Positions 1 to 8,099 of a DNA stretch of 64,000 bases are shown one piece after another. Source of the DNA: Desulfovibrio porci. Lineage in GTDB: Bacteria; Desulfobacterota; Desulfovibrionia; Desulfovibrionales; Desulfovibrionaceae. The DNA lies in NCBI RefSeq assembly GCF_009696265.1, contig NZ_VUMH01000014.1, positions 19,246-83,245 on the forward strand. The letters run 5' to 3'. A program made the position numbers and the translations under genes. Position 1 is the first letter of the stretch. Every line of letters starts with the position of its first letter. Below the pieces are notes generated by a model that was not told where the DNA came from, searched no databases, and worked only from the letters and a program-made list of their open reading frames with translations.

Positions 1-176
1 AGAACCGCCGGAGTGTGCGTAATGGAACGGCCTCTATAGCCCAAAGCCGGAAATATGGCAAGAGTATGCCCGCGCGGTCCACAGCGGGCGGCAAATCCCC
101 CGCCGGGCCCGGCTGACAACCAGGAAAAAGCCCATTATGATCAGCTTCGCTCCACAACAGCGCACAGGAGGCTTTT

Positions 177-728
177 ATGGGCGACAGCTACATCACCCTG
201 GTTCCCGAGCGCGCTGGCATAGACCCGGCGGAACAGGCCGCCATGGAAAAGCGTATGGTCGGCTGGATGCAGGAAAACGGCTGAATTGAAAGGGGAAAAA
301 GCGACTGCGTTTTCACCGAAGGGGGCGGATGCCGTTTTACGCCGTCCGGTTCCCTGCATATGGCGGGCGGCACGGACAGGGGCTTGTCTACTTATGGCTT
401 CGGCGTGCAGAAGCATGACGGCAAAGGCGTTTTCACCAATCTGGAAGGCGGGCTGGAAAGCGCGCATTGCCCGGCCTGCGGAAAGGATGTCGAGAGATAC
501 TTTTATGATATGGTGAGCGACTGGTATGAGGCGGACGGTTTTCCGCCTGTAAAATGCCCGTTGTGCGGCGCGGCGTCCGACATCCGGAACTACAGGCTTG
601 ACCCGTTGTGGGAATTCAGCCGGATAGGCTTTGAATTCTGGAATATGGGACCGCTCACGCCGGAATTTGTGGAAGAATTCACCGCCATGCCGGGGGAACC
701 CGTCCGTGTGGTCCGGGCGCATATATAA
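177..728 (+). pseudogene. Hypothetical protein with an in-frame UGA at codon 36
   Basis: A single reading frame of 183 codons starts at ATG 177, five bases after a perfect AGGAGG (166-171). It is interrupted only by TGA at 282-284. The frame stays open on both sides and reads like one protein: an N-terminal helix (codons 1-35), then a Cys-rich part with a CPAC pair and a CPLC pair that look like a small zinc ribbon (roughly residues 98-138). The family is not recognised. The simplest reading is a TGG-to-TGA nonsense change, because NGW-I would fit the context. A stem-loop at 292-317 starts seven bases after the UGA, so selenocysteine recoding cannot be ruled out by sight. Without readthrough, the downstream part could only start at ATG 360. 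Confidence 0.6.
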
Positions 729-848
729 ATGCTTCAACAATAGCCGGCATGGGCGACCGGGCCCCTTTTCAAAGCCGTGTTCCATCCCTATAGTGTGCTT
801 GCCGGTTTCCGGCCCCGACAACGAACTCAAGCACAAGGATACCCATAC

Positions 849-3764
849 ATGGACAAACACGGCTTCACCCTGCTCACGGAACGGGACATGGCGGAAGTGG
901 GCGGCACGGCCCGCCTCTGGCGGCACAGGGCCACGGGCGCGCAACTGCTCTCCGTGACCAACGCGGACGAAAACAAATGCTTCGGCGTGAGCTTCCGCAC
1001 GCCGCCCACGGATTCCACGGGCGTGGCCCACATCCTGGAACATTCGGTGCTCTGCGGCTCGGACAAGTATCCTGTCAAGGAGCCTTTCGTGGAGCTGCTC
1101 AAGGGTTCCCTGCAAACCTTTCTCAACGCCTTCACCTTTCCGGACAAAACCTGCTATCCGGTGGCCAGCGCCAATCTGCGCGACTTTTACAATCTCATCG
1201 ACGTCTATATCGACGCGGTCTTCCACCCGCGCATCAGCGAGGACATCTTCCGCCAGGAAGGCTGGCACATCGAGGCCGAAAGCGCCGACAGCCCCTGGAC
1301 CTACAAGGGGGTGGTCTACAATGAGATGAAAGGCGTGTACTCCTCGCCGGACTCCGTGCTGGCCGAGCAGAGCCAGCAGGCTCTGTTCCCGGACACGCTG
1401 TACAGCCTGGACTCCGGCGGCAACCCGGAACGCATCCCGGACCTGACCTATCAGGCCTTTCACGATTTTCACAGCCGCTACTACCATCCGAGCAACGCGC
1501 GCTTCTTCTTCTGGGGCGACGACCCGGAGGACGAGCGTCTGCGCCTGCTGGACATTGCCCTGCAAGGCTACGCGGCCCGGCCCGCGGATTCCGCCGTGCC
1601 CCTGCAGCCGCGCCGGGACGTGCCGCGCCTCATCGAAGTGCCCTATGCGGCGGCCGAAGGCGAAAAACGCGCCCTGTTCACGGTCAACTGGCTGCTGGGC
1701 GAGCGCGGCGACGTGAGCCAGGCCCTGCTCATGGAAATGCTGGAGCACATTCTGGAAGGCCTGCCCGGCTCGCCGCTGCGCAAGGCCCTGATCGGCTCCG
1801 GCCTGGGCGAGGACACCACGGGCTGCGGGCTGGAGACGGACCTGCGCCAGATGTACTATTCCACGGGCCTCAAGGGCGTGGCCCCCGGCGACGTGCAGAA
1901 GGCCGAACTGCTGATTTTCGACGTGCTGGCCCAACTGGCTGAGGAAGGCATTGACCCGGCGGCTGTGGAAGCGGCGGTGAACAGCGTGGAATTCGCCTAC
2001 CGCGAGAACAATTCCGGCCGCTTCCCGCGCGGGCTGGCGGCCATGATCCAGGCCCTGTCCACCTGGCTGTACGACGGCGACCCCCTGGCCCCGCTGGCCT
2101 GGGAAGCTCCGCTCAAAGACATCAAGGACCGTCTGGCCAGAGGCGAAAAGGTTTTTGAGCAGGCCATCCGCCGGTGGTTCCTGGACAACGGGCACCGGGC
2201 CACAGTGGTCCTGCTGCCGGACGCGAATCTGGGCAAGGTCCGCGACGAGGCCGAGGCCGCCCTTCTGGCCGCCGCCCAGGCCGAGGCCGGGCCGGAACAG
2301 CGCGCGGCCCTGGTGGAGGAAACCCGTCGCCTGCAGGAGGCCCAGACCGCGCCGGACAGCCCGGAAGCCCTGGCCAGTATCCCGGCGCTGGGTCTGCAAG
2401 ACCTGCCCCTCCGCAACGCGCCCATTCCGCGCTCCGAGTCGCGCTTGCCGGAAGTCTGCCTGAGCCACGAGTTGCCCACCCAGGGCATTGCCTATGCCAC
2501 CCTGCTCCTGCCCCTGGAAGGCCTGCCCGAACGCCTGACGCCCCTGCTGCCGCTCTTCGCCCGCTCCCTCACCGAACTGGGCACGGCACGGCGCGACTTC
2601 ACGGAACTGGGCGCGCACATGGCGGCCAAGACCGGCGGCGTGGGGGCCGACACCCTGCTGGGCACCACCAGGGAACAGCGGCGCACCATCAGCTACCTGA
2701 GCCTGGCGGGCAAAGCGGTTTATGACAAGATTCCGGACCTTTTCGACATCTTTCAGGAAATTCTGCTGGAACCCCTGCGCGACCCGGCTGTGGCCCGCGA
2801 GCGCCTCAAACAGATGCTGCTGGAGGGCAAGGCCCGCCTGGAGCATGGCCTGCAGGCCGCCGGACATACGGCGGTGAGCACGCGGCTGCGCGCCCGCTTC
2901 ACCGGCGCGGGCGCTCTGGCCGAGCGCACCGGCGGCCTGAGCTATCTGGCCTCGGTGCGCGGCCTGCTGGAACAGCTGGACGCGGAACCGGAAACCCTGC
3001 TGGCCGATCTGGAGGAATTGCGCGGCCTGATCGTGGCAAGCTCCGGCGCGGTCTTCGACTGCACGGCCGAGGCCGGGGGTCTGGCCCTGGCTCAGGACAA
3101 GGCCCGCGCCCTGCTGGCGGCCCTGCCGCAGCGACCCGCCAACGCCCGCGAAAACCGGGAAATCCCGCCCATGCGCGACCTGCCCGAGGCCGAGGCTTTT
3201 GTGGCCCCGGCCCAGATCAACTACGTGGGCAAGGCCGCCAATATCTATGATCAGGGCTATGTCTACCACGGCTCGGCCAGCGTGATCCTGCGCTATCTGC
3301 GCATGGGCTATCTGTGGGAGCAGGTGCGTGTGCGCGGCGGGGCTTACGGAGCCTTCTGCATGCTGGACCGTCTGGGCGGCACCCTGGTCTGCGCCTCTTA
3401 CCGCGACCCCAATGTGGACCAGACCCTGGCCGCCTACGACGGCATGGCCGATTTCCTGCGCGGCTTCAAGCCGGACAAGGCCCAGCTGACCCAGGCCATT
3501 GTGGGCGCGGTGGGCGATCTGGACAGCTATCTGCTGCCCGACGCCAAAGGCTCCCAATCCCTGGCGCGCTGGCTGACCGGAGACACGGACGAAATCCGCC
3601 AGCAAATGCGCGAGGAAATCCTGGGCACCACGGAACGGCATTTCACGCAGTTCGCGGAGGTGCTGGCCGAAGCCGCGCGGCAGGGGGCCATCTGCGTGCT
3701 GGGCGGCCCCAAAACCGAAGAAGCGGCGCAAGCCCACGGCTGGGCCGCGCAACGCCTGCTGTAG
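849..3764 (+). CDS. PreP-like M16C zinc metalloprotease
   Basis: This 971-residue protein matches the length of presequence-protease type M16C peptidases, which degrade unfolded peptides inside a closed chamber. The inverted zinc motif HILEH is at residues 61-65 and the distal glutamate lies in VVYNEMKGVYSSPDS near residue 159. Both zinc-ligand regions look intact. The C-terminal half carries the family's RGGAYGAF segment. The frame is open from ATG 777, but ATG 849 is preferred because AAGGA lies nine bases upstream and the family alignment starts there. No signal peptide is visible, so it is probably cytoplasmic. The sulfotransferase gene follows after eight bases, suggesting cotranscription. 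Confidence 0.9.
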   Translation: MDKHGFTLLTERDMAEVGGTARLWRHRATGAQLLSVTNADENKCFGVSFRTPPTDSTGVAHILEHSVLCGSDKYPVKEPFVELLKGSLQTFLNAFTFPDKTCYPVASANLRDFYNLIDVYIDAVFHPRISEDIFRQEGWHIEAESADSPWTYKGVVYNEMKGVYSSPDSVLAEQSQQALFPDTLYSLDSGGNPERIPDLTYQAFHDFHSRYYHPSNARFFFWGDDPEDERLRLLDIALQGYAARPADSAVPLQPRRDVPRLIEVPYAAAEGEKRALFTVNWLLGERGDVSQALLMEMLEHILEGLPGSPLRKALIGSGLGEDTTGCGLETDLRQMYYSTGLKGVAPGDVQKAELLIFDVLAQLAEEGIDPAAVEAAVNSVEFAYRENNSGRFPRGLAAMIQALSTWLYDGDPLAPLAWEAPLKDIKDRLARGEKVFEQAIRRWFLDNGHRATVVLLPDANLGKVRDEAEAALLAAAQAEAGPEQRAALVEETRRLQEAQTAPDSPEALASIPALGLQDLPLRNAPIPRSESRLPEVCLSHELPTQGIAYATLLLPLEGLPERLTPLLPLFARSLTELGTARRDFTELGAHMAAKTGGVGADTLLGTTREQRRTISYLSLAGKAVYDKIPDLFDIFQEILLEPLRDPAVARERLKQMLLEGKARLEHGLQAAGHTAVSTRLRARFTGAGALAERTGGLSYLASVRGLLEQLDAEPETLLADLEELRGLIVASSGAVFDCTAEAGGLALAQDKARALLAALPQRPANARENREIPPMRDLPEAEAFVAPAQINYVGKAANIYDQGYVYHGSASVILRYLRMGYLWEQVRVRGGAYGAFCMLDRLGGTLVCASYRDPNVDQTLAAYDGMADFLRGFKPDKAQLTQAIVGAVGDLDSYLLPDAKGSQSLARWLTGDTDEIRQQMREEILGTTERHFTQFAEVLAEAARQGAICVLGGPKTEEAAQAHGWAAQRLL

Positions 3765-3772
3765 GAAAGAGC

Positions 3773-4651
3773 ATGAACGCCCCCGGCCGTCTTGTGCTGG
3801 TGCTGGGCATGCACCGCAGCGGCACCAGCGCCCTAGCCAGGGGCCTGCGGGTTCTGGGGATCGCGCTGGGCGACGATCTGTTGCCCGCGCACCCCTGCAA
3901 CCCCAAGGGCTTTTTCGAAGACGCCGGGCTCTATACCTTCAACAAGGCCCTGCTGACCCGGCTGAACCTGACATGGCAGAGTCCGGAAGCCCCGGATGCG
4001 AAGGTGCTGCACACTCTGGCCGCCGGTCCTCCGGGCGTGGCGGCCCTGGATCTGCTGCGCGAGAAAAGCGCCGGACAAGCGGTTCTGGGGCTCAAGGACC
4101 CGCGCATGAGTCGCCTGCTGCCCTTCTGGCGGCCCGTGCTGACCGCCTCGGGCCTGCGCGCGCACTGCGTAATCAGCCTGCGCCATCCGGACAGCGTGGC
4201 TCATTCTCTCCGGCAGCGGGACCGACTGGACCCGGAAACCGGCCACATGCTCTGGCTCGCGCACATGCTGGACATTCTGGAAGGCAGCGCGGGCCTGCCG
4301 CGCCTGCTGGCGGACTATGACCTTCTGCTGCGCGAACCAGGACGCCAGTTGCGCCGTCTGGGGCACTTTCTGGGCCTGCCGGTGGACGCGACGGAACTGG
4401 CCGTGTTCGCGGACGACTTCCTGGATCCAAAACTCCGCCACCACAAGCCGACGGACGCCGAGAGCGACGGAGAAAAGCGGAACGCCCCCTGGGCCGCTCT
4501 GGCCACGCGCCTGCACGCGGCCCTGCGCCCGGCGGCGGACGAAGCCGACGGGCGGCTGCTGGACAGCCCGCGTCTGGCCCGCCTGACCGCGAACCTGCGG
4601 CGCGAGGCGGCGGCCATGGCGCATGCGTCTCCGTCCGGAGTCCGGCCGTGA
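3773..4651 (+). CDS. Sulfotransferase-family P-loop protein
   Basis: The 292-residue protein has an N-terminal P-loop, GMHRSGTSA (residues 12-20), typical of the PAPS-binding loop of sulfotransferase-fold proteins. It is followed by LKDPRMSRLLPFW, which matches the second phosphate-binding element (KDPR). A later ISLRHPDSVAHSL segment fits the conserved RHP region. The acceptor cannot be told from sequence. In bacteria such proteins often act on surface glycans or lipids, but no glycan locus is adjacent. The stop overlaps the GTG start of the next gene (GTGA), indicating translational coupling with the CbiR-like gene. Some family members are catalytically silent, so activity is inferred. Confidence 0.75.
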   Translation: MNAPGRLVLVLGMHRSGTSALARGLRVLGIALGDDLLPAHPCNPKGFFEDAGLYTFNKALLTRLNLTWQSPEAPDAKVLHTLAAGPPGVAALDLLREKSAGQAVLGLKDPRMSRLLPFWRPVLTASGLRAHCVISLRHPDSVAHSLRQRDRLDPETGHMLWLAHMLDILEGSAGLPRLLADYDLLLREPGRQLRRLGHFLGLPVDATELAVFADDFLDPKLRHHKPTDAESDGEKRNAPWAALATRLHAALRPAADEADGRLLDSPRLARLTANLRREAAAMAHASPSGVRP

Positions 4652-5445
4652 GCGGCATCGCGGCCAGCGAACCATCCATCCATCCGCTGGCGGGCCGTCT
4701 GGCCGCGCCCTCCTTTGTGCTGCCCGGCACAGTGGCCGAAAACATGCGCTTTCTCAGCGGCAGGGTGGATGAAGCGGCCCTCTGCTTTTTCGAGGCCCGG
4801 GCCTGCCTGGAATACGACGAAAAGGACATCTCGCCGGATCTGGCTGGCTTGCCGTTGCGCTGCCACGTCCATCTGCCCGTGGATCTGCCCTGGCCGTCCG
4901 GCACGGGCGCTACGGCAAGGGTCCAAGCCGAAGCGGCGGCGGATCTGGCCCTGGCGGTCTGCGCCAGGGCGGCCTGCCTGAGTCCGGGCCTGGCCGTGCT
5001 GCATCCGCCCGAGGGCTCCGCGGCCCGCAAGCGCGCCCTGCTGCGCGCCTTCGCGGCCCGCTGGCAGGCGCGCAGTTCTGTGCCTCTGCTGCTGGAAAAC
5101 GTGGATTCCAGCGACGTGCTGGAGTTGGGAAAAAACTTTTTATCCGACCATGGACTGGGGCTCTGTCTGGACGTAGGGCATCTCCTGGGCTACGCTCAGA
5201 ACCGTCTTCTGGATTCCGGGCTGCCGGAAACGGCGGCCCTGGTTCACTGGAGCGCGCCCGGCAGGCGGGATGAACACCTTCCGCTGACAAAGTTCACCGC
5301 GCCGCAACGCCGCACGGCGGCCGCCATCATGGCCCGGCTGCCGCGAGCGGCCGTGCATCTGGCGGAAATTTTTCACTGGCCGGGCGTGGCGGCCTCGCTG
5401 CCTGTGCTGGCGGCGCTGGCCCGCACCGCCGACGCACAGACGTAA
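4648..5445 (+). CDS. cbiR: CbiR-like cobamide remodelling protein (TIM-barrel)
   Basis: The 265-residue protein starts at GTG inside the previous stop codon. It shows the layout of an AP-endonuclease/xylose-isomerase-like barrel: VLPGTVAENMRFL (24-36), VHLPVD (74-79), LLLENVDSSD (147-156), CLDVGH (173-178) and WSAPGRRDEHLPL (201-213). The His, Glu and Asp residues at these strand ends look like metal ligands. From memory this arrangement resembles CbiR, which removes the lower nucleotide loop of foreign cobamides so they can be rebuilt. No other cobamide gene is in the window, so the assignment rests on motif resemblance only. A generic sugar-phosphate isomerase/endonuclease-like protein is the alternative. 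Confidence 0.6.
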   Translation: MSGIAASEPSIHPLAGRLAAPSFVLPGTVAENMRFLSGRVDEAALCFFEARACLEYDEKDISPDLAGLPLRCHVHLPVDLPWPSGTGATARVQAEAAADLALAVCARAACLSPGLAVLHPPEGSAARKRALLRAFAARWQARSSVPLLLENVDSSDVLELGKNFLSDHGLGLCLDVGHLLGYAQNRLLDSGLPETAALVHWSAPGRRDEHLPLTKFTAPQRRTAAAIMARLPRAAVHLAEIFHWPGVAASLPVLAALARTADAQT

Positions 5446-5479
5446 TCCGCCCCGACGGGGCAAGGGAGAAGGAGAGGCC

Positions 5480-6526
5480 ATGCCGGCCAATGCCGAATAT
5501 ATCGCCGGTTTCAAGCAATGGCGGCAGAATCTGGACAAGGACGACCGCTGGTGCGTTATGATCAACGCCGACCCGGACGCCCTGGCCTCGGCCATGGCGC
5601 TCAAACGGCTCATGCTGCACAAGGTGCACAGCGTGGACATCATGCGCATCAACGAAGTGACCCGGCCGGACAATCTGGCCATGATCCGTTACCTGCGCAT
5701 CCCGGCCAAGCCCTGGCAGCCGGAAAAGGCGGGACAGTTCAACCGCTTCGGCATGGTGGACTCCCAGCCGGCGCACAACAAGGCCTTCGCGGGCCTGTCC
5801 TATGACCTGATCATCGACCACCACCCGCTGACGGACCTCACGGGCGCGGTCGGCCCCGCGATTTTCTGCGACATCCGGCCCGGCGTCGGGGCCACCAGCA
5901 CCATGATGACCCGCTTTCTCCAGGCCCTGCGCGTGCGCCCCAGCCCGCGCCTGGCCACGGCCCTGCTCTACGGCATCCGCACGGATACGGCGGCCTTTGA
6001 GCGCTCCGGCGGCGAGGACGACCTGCGCGCCTACCAGTGGCTCTCCCATCATGCGGACACCGGCCTGCTGCGCCGGATCATCCGCAGCGAATATCTGCGC
6101 GCCTGGCTGCCGCTCTTTTCGCGCGCCTTCCGCACGCTCACCGATTGCCGGGGCGGCGGCGCCCACGCCACGCTCAACGAGATCAACAGCGCGGACCTGC
6201 TGGTGGCCATAGCCGACTTTTTCACCAGAGTGCACGGCCTGAAATGGATCGCGGTCAGCGGCATTGTGGACAAAACCGTGATCGTGATCTTCCGGGGCGA
6301 CGGCGGGCGGGACATCGGCCGTCTGGCCGACGCCTGCTTTTACGACGTGGGCACCGCCGGAGGGCACCGCAATCTGGGCCGGGCGGAATTTCCGCTTTCC
6401 GCCGTGCCCGAGGGCGTCAAACCCGCCGATTTCGTACAGCAACGCCTGCAGACCCGCAAGCTGCGTCCCAAGCCCCAGCCCCCGGCTCCGGCCCCGGAAC
6501 CGGCCCAGTTCGCCGCCAAAGCCTGA
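5480..6526 (+). CDS. DHH-family phosphoesterase
   Basis: The 348-residue protein carries the DHH motif set: NADPDAL (29-35), FGMVDSQ (90-96) and IIDHHPL (111-117), which together bind two manganese ions. A C-terminal DHHA1 substrate-binding domain contains GGHRNLGRAEF from residue 294. This matches NrnA-type enzymes that cut short oligoribonucleotides or pAp, and relatives that hydrolyse cyclic dinucleotides; sequence alone does not separate these. The last 30 residues are a Pro/Ala-rich tail. AAGGAGAGG precedes ATG 5480. It lies 34 bases after the CbiR-like gene and 15 bases before the methyltransferase. Confidence 0.85.
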   Translation: MPANAEYIAGFKQWRQNLDKDDRWCVMINADPDALASAMALKRLMLHKVHSVDIMRINEVTRPDNLAMIRYLRIPAKPWQPEKAGQFNRFGMVDSQPAHNKAFAGLSYDLIIDHHPLTDLTGAVGPAIFCDIRPGVGATSTMMTRFLQALRVRPSPRLATALLYGIRTDTAAFERSGGEDDLRAYQWLSHHADTGLLRRIIRSEYLRAWLPLFSRAFRTLTDCRGGGAHATLNEINSADLLVAIADFFTRVHGLKWIAVSGIVDKTVIVIFRGDGGRDIGRLADACFYDVGTAGGHRNLGRAEFPLSAVPEGVKPADFVQQRLQTRKLRPKPQPPAPAPEPAQFAAKA

Positions 6527-6541
6527 CCGCGCGGGGAAATC

Positions 6542-7297
6542 ATGGATTGGAACGCCGCTCTTTACCGCAAAAGCCACGGTTTTGTGGCCGAATACGGCAA
6601 AAATCTGCTGGCCTGCGTCCCGGAAGACGCGGCCCAGTGTATTCTGGATTTCGGCTGCGGCACCGGCGAGCTGACCGCCGCCCTGGCCGGGAAAGCGGGG
6701 CAGGTGGTCGGCGTGGACCAGTCCGCCGCCATGATCCGGGCGGCGCGCGAAACGTATCCCGGTCCGGAATACCATGTTCTGGATGCGGCCGGACTGGCCG
6801 CCCAAGGCTGGACGGCCCGTTTCGATCTGGTCTTTTCCAATGCGGTCTTTCACTGGATTCAGGATCAGGAAACGCTGCTGCGCGCCCTGCATGCGGTTCT
6901 GAAGCCGGACGGCCTGCTGGTCTGCGAATTCGGCGCCCAGGGCAATGTGGCGGCCGTGTGCGCGGCCTTTGCCTCGGCACTGGCGACGCGCGGCCGGACC
7001 CGCGCCGACCCTTTCTATTTCCCCACTCCGGCGGCATACCGCCAAAAGCTGGAAACAGCGGGCTTCCAAGTCCGGTACATTGAGGACTACGACCGCCCCA
7101 CGCCCCTGTCCGGCGGCGAAAACGGCCTCGCCCTCTGGCTGGAACAGTTTTTCGCCGAGGATCTGGCCGGTTTTGAACACACGGAGCAAATGAACATCTT
7201 TCGCGAGGTGGTGTGCGCCTTGCGGCCGCGCCTCTGGGACGGAGAGCGGTGGATCGCCGATTACCGGCGGCTCCGGCTGCTGGCCGTCAGAAACTGA
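6542..7297 (+). CDS. Class I SAM-dependent methyltransferase
   Basis: The 251-residue protein has the Rossmann motif I ILDFGCGTGEL (34-44), the acidic motif II in VVGVDQS, and the post-motif ARFDLVFSNAVFHWIQD typical of the trans-aconitate and small-metabolite methyltransferase group. The C-terminal third carries a FPTPAAYRQKLETAGF segment that probably helps recognise the acceptor. The substrate is not predictable. It is separated from the DHH gene by 15 bases and probably ends that transcript, because the next gene is on the other strand and ends 12 bases away. Confidence 0.85.
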   Translation: MDWNAALYRKSHGFVAEYGKNLLACVPEDAAQCILDFGCGTGELTAALAGKAGQVVGVDQSAAMIRAARETYPGPEYHVLDAAGLAAQGWTARFDLVFSNAVFHWIQDQETLLRALHAVLKPDGLLVCEFGAQGNVAAVCAAFASALATRGRTRADPFYFPTPAAYRQKLETAGFQVRYIEDYDRPTPLSGGENGLALWLEQFFAEDLAGFEHTEQMNIFREVVCALRPRLWDGERWIADYRRLRLLAVRN

Positions 7298-7309
7298 ACG
7301 GCCGGGGAT

Positions 7310-7969
7310 TCACTCCTCCCGACGGCCACAGACCAGGCCCAGGCGGCGGCCGGATTCGGCGTAATGTTCCAGCAGGGTCTGCTGGATATGCCGAGCGTCG
7401 CGCCCGCGCACGGCGTCGTAAATGACTTCGTGCCGCTGATAGAATTCACGCGGCGAAAAAAGCGTGTCCCAGCACTTGTAGTAGAGGAATTTGGAGATGT
7501 GCGCGCAGGAATTGCGCGCGATGCCCGCCATCAGACGGTTGCGGCAGGGAGCCAGCAGGGCGTCGTGAAAGGCCTCGTCAATCTGGCTCAGCGCGGCCAG
7601 ACCGGCGGCTTCGCGGCTCTGGCGCTCCATTTCGGCCAGAATTTCCGCTACCCCGGCCAAAGCCTTGTCGTCCCAGCGCTCCAGGGACTGAACAATGCAG
7701 GCCCCCTCCAGCGTGCCGCCCAGACAGTAGCTGTCCTCAATTTCCTGCACCGTAAGATGGCGGATGAACTTGGCCTTCTGCGGCAGGCCCGTGACCAGGC
7801 CCTGTTGCAGCAGGCTTTGCAGGGCTTCACGCACCGGTCCCCGGCTGATGCCGAGGTGTTCGGCGATCTCGGTTTCGCGGATGGGGTCGCCGGGCGTGAG
7901 CGTGCCGTCCAGCAGGCGTCCTTTGATGTAGGCAATGGCCTGGGCGCTGTATGTCTTGACCTGAGACAA
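7310..7969 (-). CDS. GntR/FadR-type transcriptional regulator
   Basis: The 219-residue protein has an N-terminal winged helix (about 8-70; EIAEHLGISRGPVREAL is the recognition region) and a helical FCD-type ligand domain with the pattern expected for a metal- or carboxylate-binding pocket. It starts at TTG 7969, with AGGAG eight bases upstream; no better ATG is near. A palindromic site in its own promoter (8018-8032) is repeated in front of the dcyD-like gene, so it probably controls itself and the dcyD-nhaC pair. The ligand is unknown; the amino acid handled by that pair is the obvious guess. Confidence 0.88.
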   Translation of the reverse strand: MSQVKTYSAQAIAYIKGRLLDGTLTPGDPIRETEIAEHLGISRGPVREALQSLLQQGLVTGLPQKAKFIRHLTVQEIEDSYCLGGTLEGACIVQSLERWDDKALAGVAEILAEMERQSREAAGLAALSQIDEAFHDALLAPCRNRLMAGIARNSCAHISKFLYYKCWDTLFSPREFYQRHEVIYDAVRGRDARHIQQTLLEHYAESGRRLGLVCGRREE

Positions 7970-7998
7970 GGGGGAGACTCCTCTCTTTTTTGTCCCTT

Positions 7999-8032
7999 GA
8001 GGTAGACTCAGGTCACGATAATGTCAACATTC
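7999..8032 (-). promoter_or_regulatory. Promoter and putative operator of the GntR gene
   Basis: Reading the minus strand, TTGACA (8027-8022) and TACCTC (8004-7999) are 17 bases apart. The -35 hexamer sits inside the palindrome AATGTCAACATT (8020-8031), part of a 15-base string (8018-8032) found again at 10668-10682. Bound regulator would block the -35 box, which suggests autorepression. A further inverted pair, TGACCTGAG (7957-7965) and CTCAGGTCA (8007-8015), brackets the start codon. Confidence 0.6.
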
Positions 8033-8045
8033 CAGAAATGAATGC

Positions 8046-8093
8046 GGACGGTCCGGCCCCGGAAGAGGGAGAAGTCCGGAGGCCGGGCCGTCC
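8046..8093 (-). terminator. Stem-loop after nhaC-like gene
   Basis: A 13-base stem (8046-8058 with 8081-8093, one G-T pair) lies seven bases after the antiporter stop. No T tract follows, so it may protect or process the mRNA rather than terminate it. It separates the antiporter from the regulator promoter. Confidence 0.45.
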
Positions 8094-8099
8094 GTGTTT

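Noticed and set aside
141..3752. Very long minus-strand open frame (about 1200 codons)
   Set aside because: It lies opposite the PreP-like gene, is rich in Gln, Arg, Gly and His as expected for a GC-rich antisense frame, and has no motif or ribosome site.
5327..7189. 620-codon minus-strand open frame
   Set aside because: It is an antisense shadow of the DHH phosphoesterase and methyltransferase genes, which have clear motifs.
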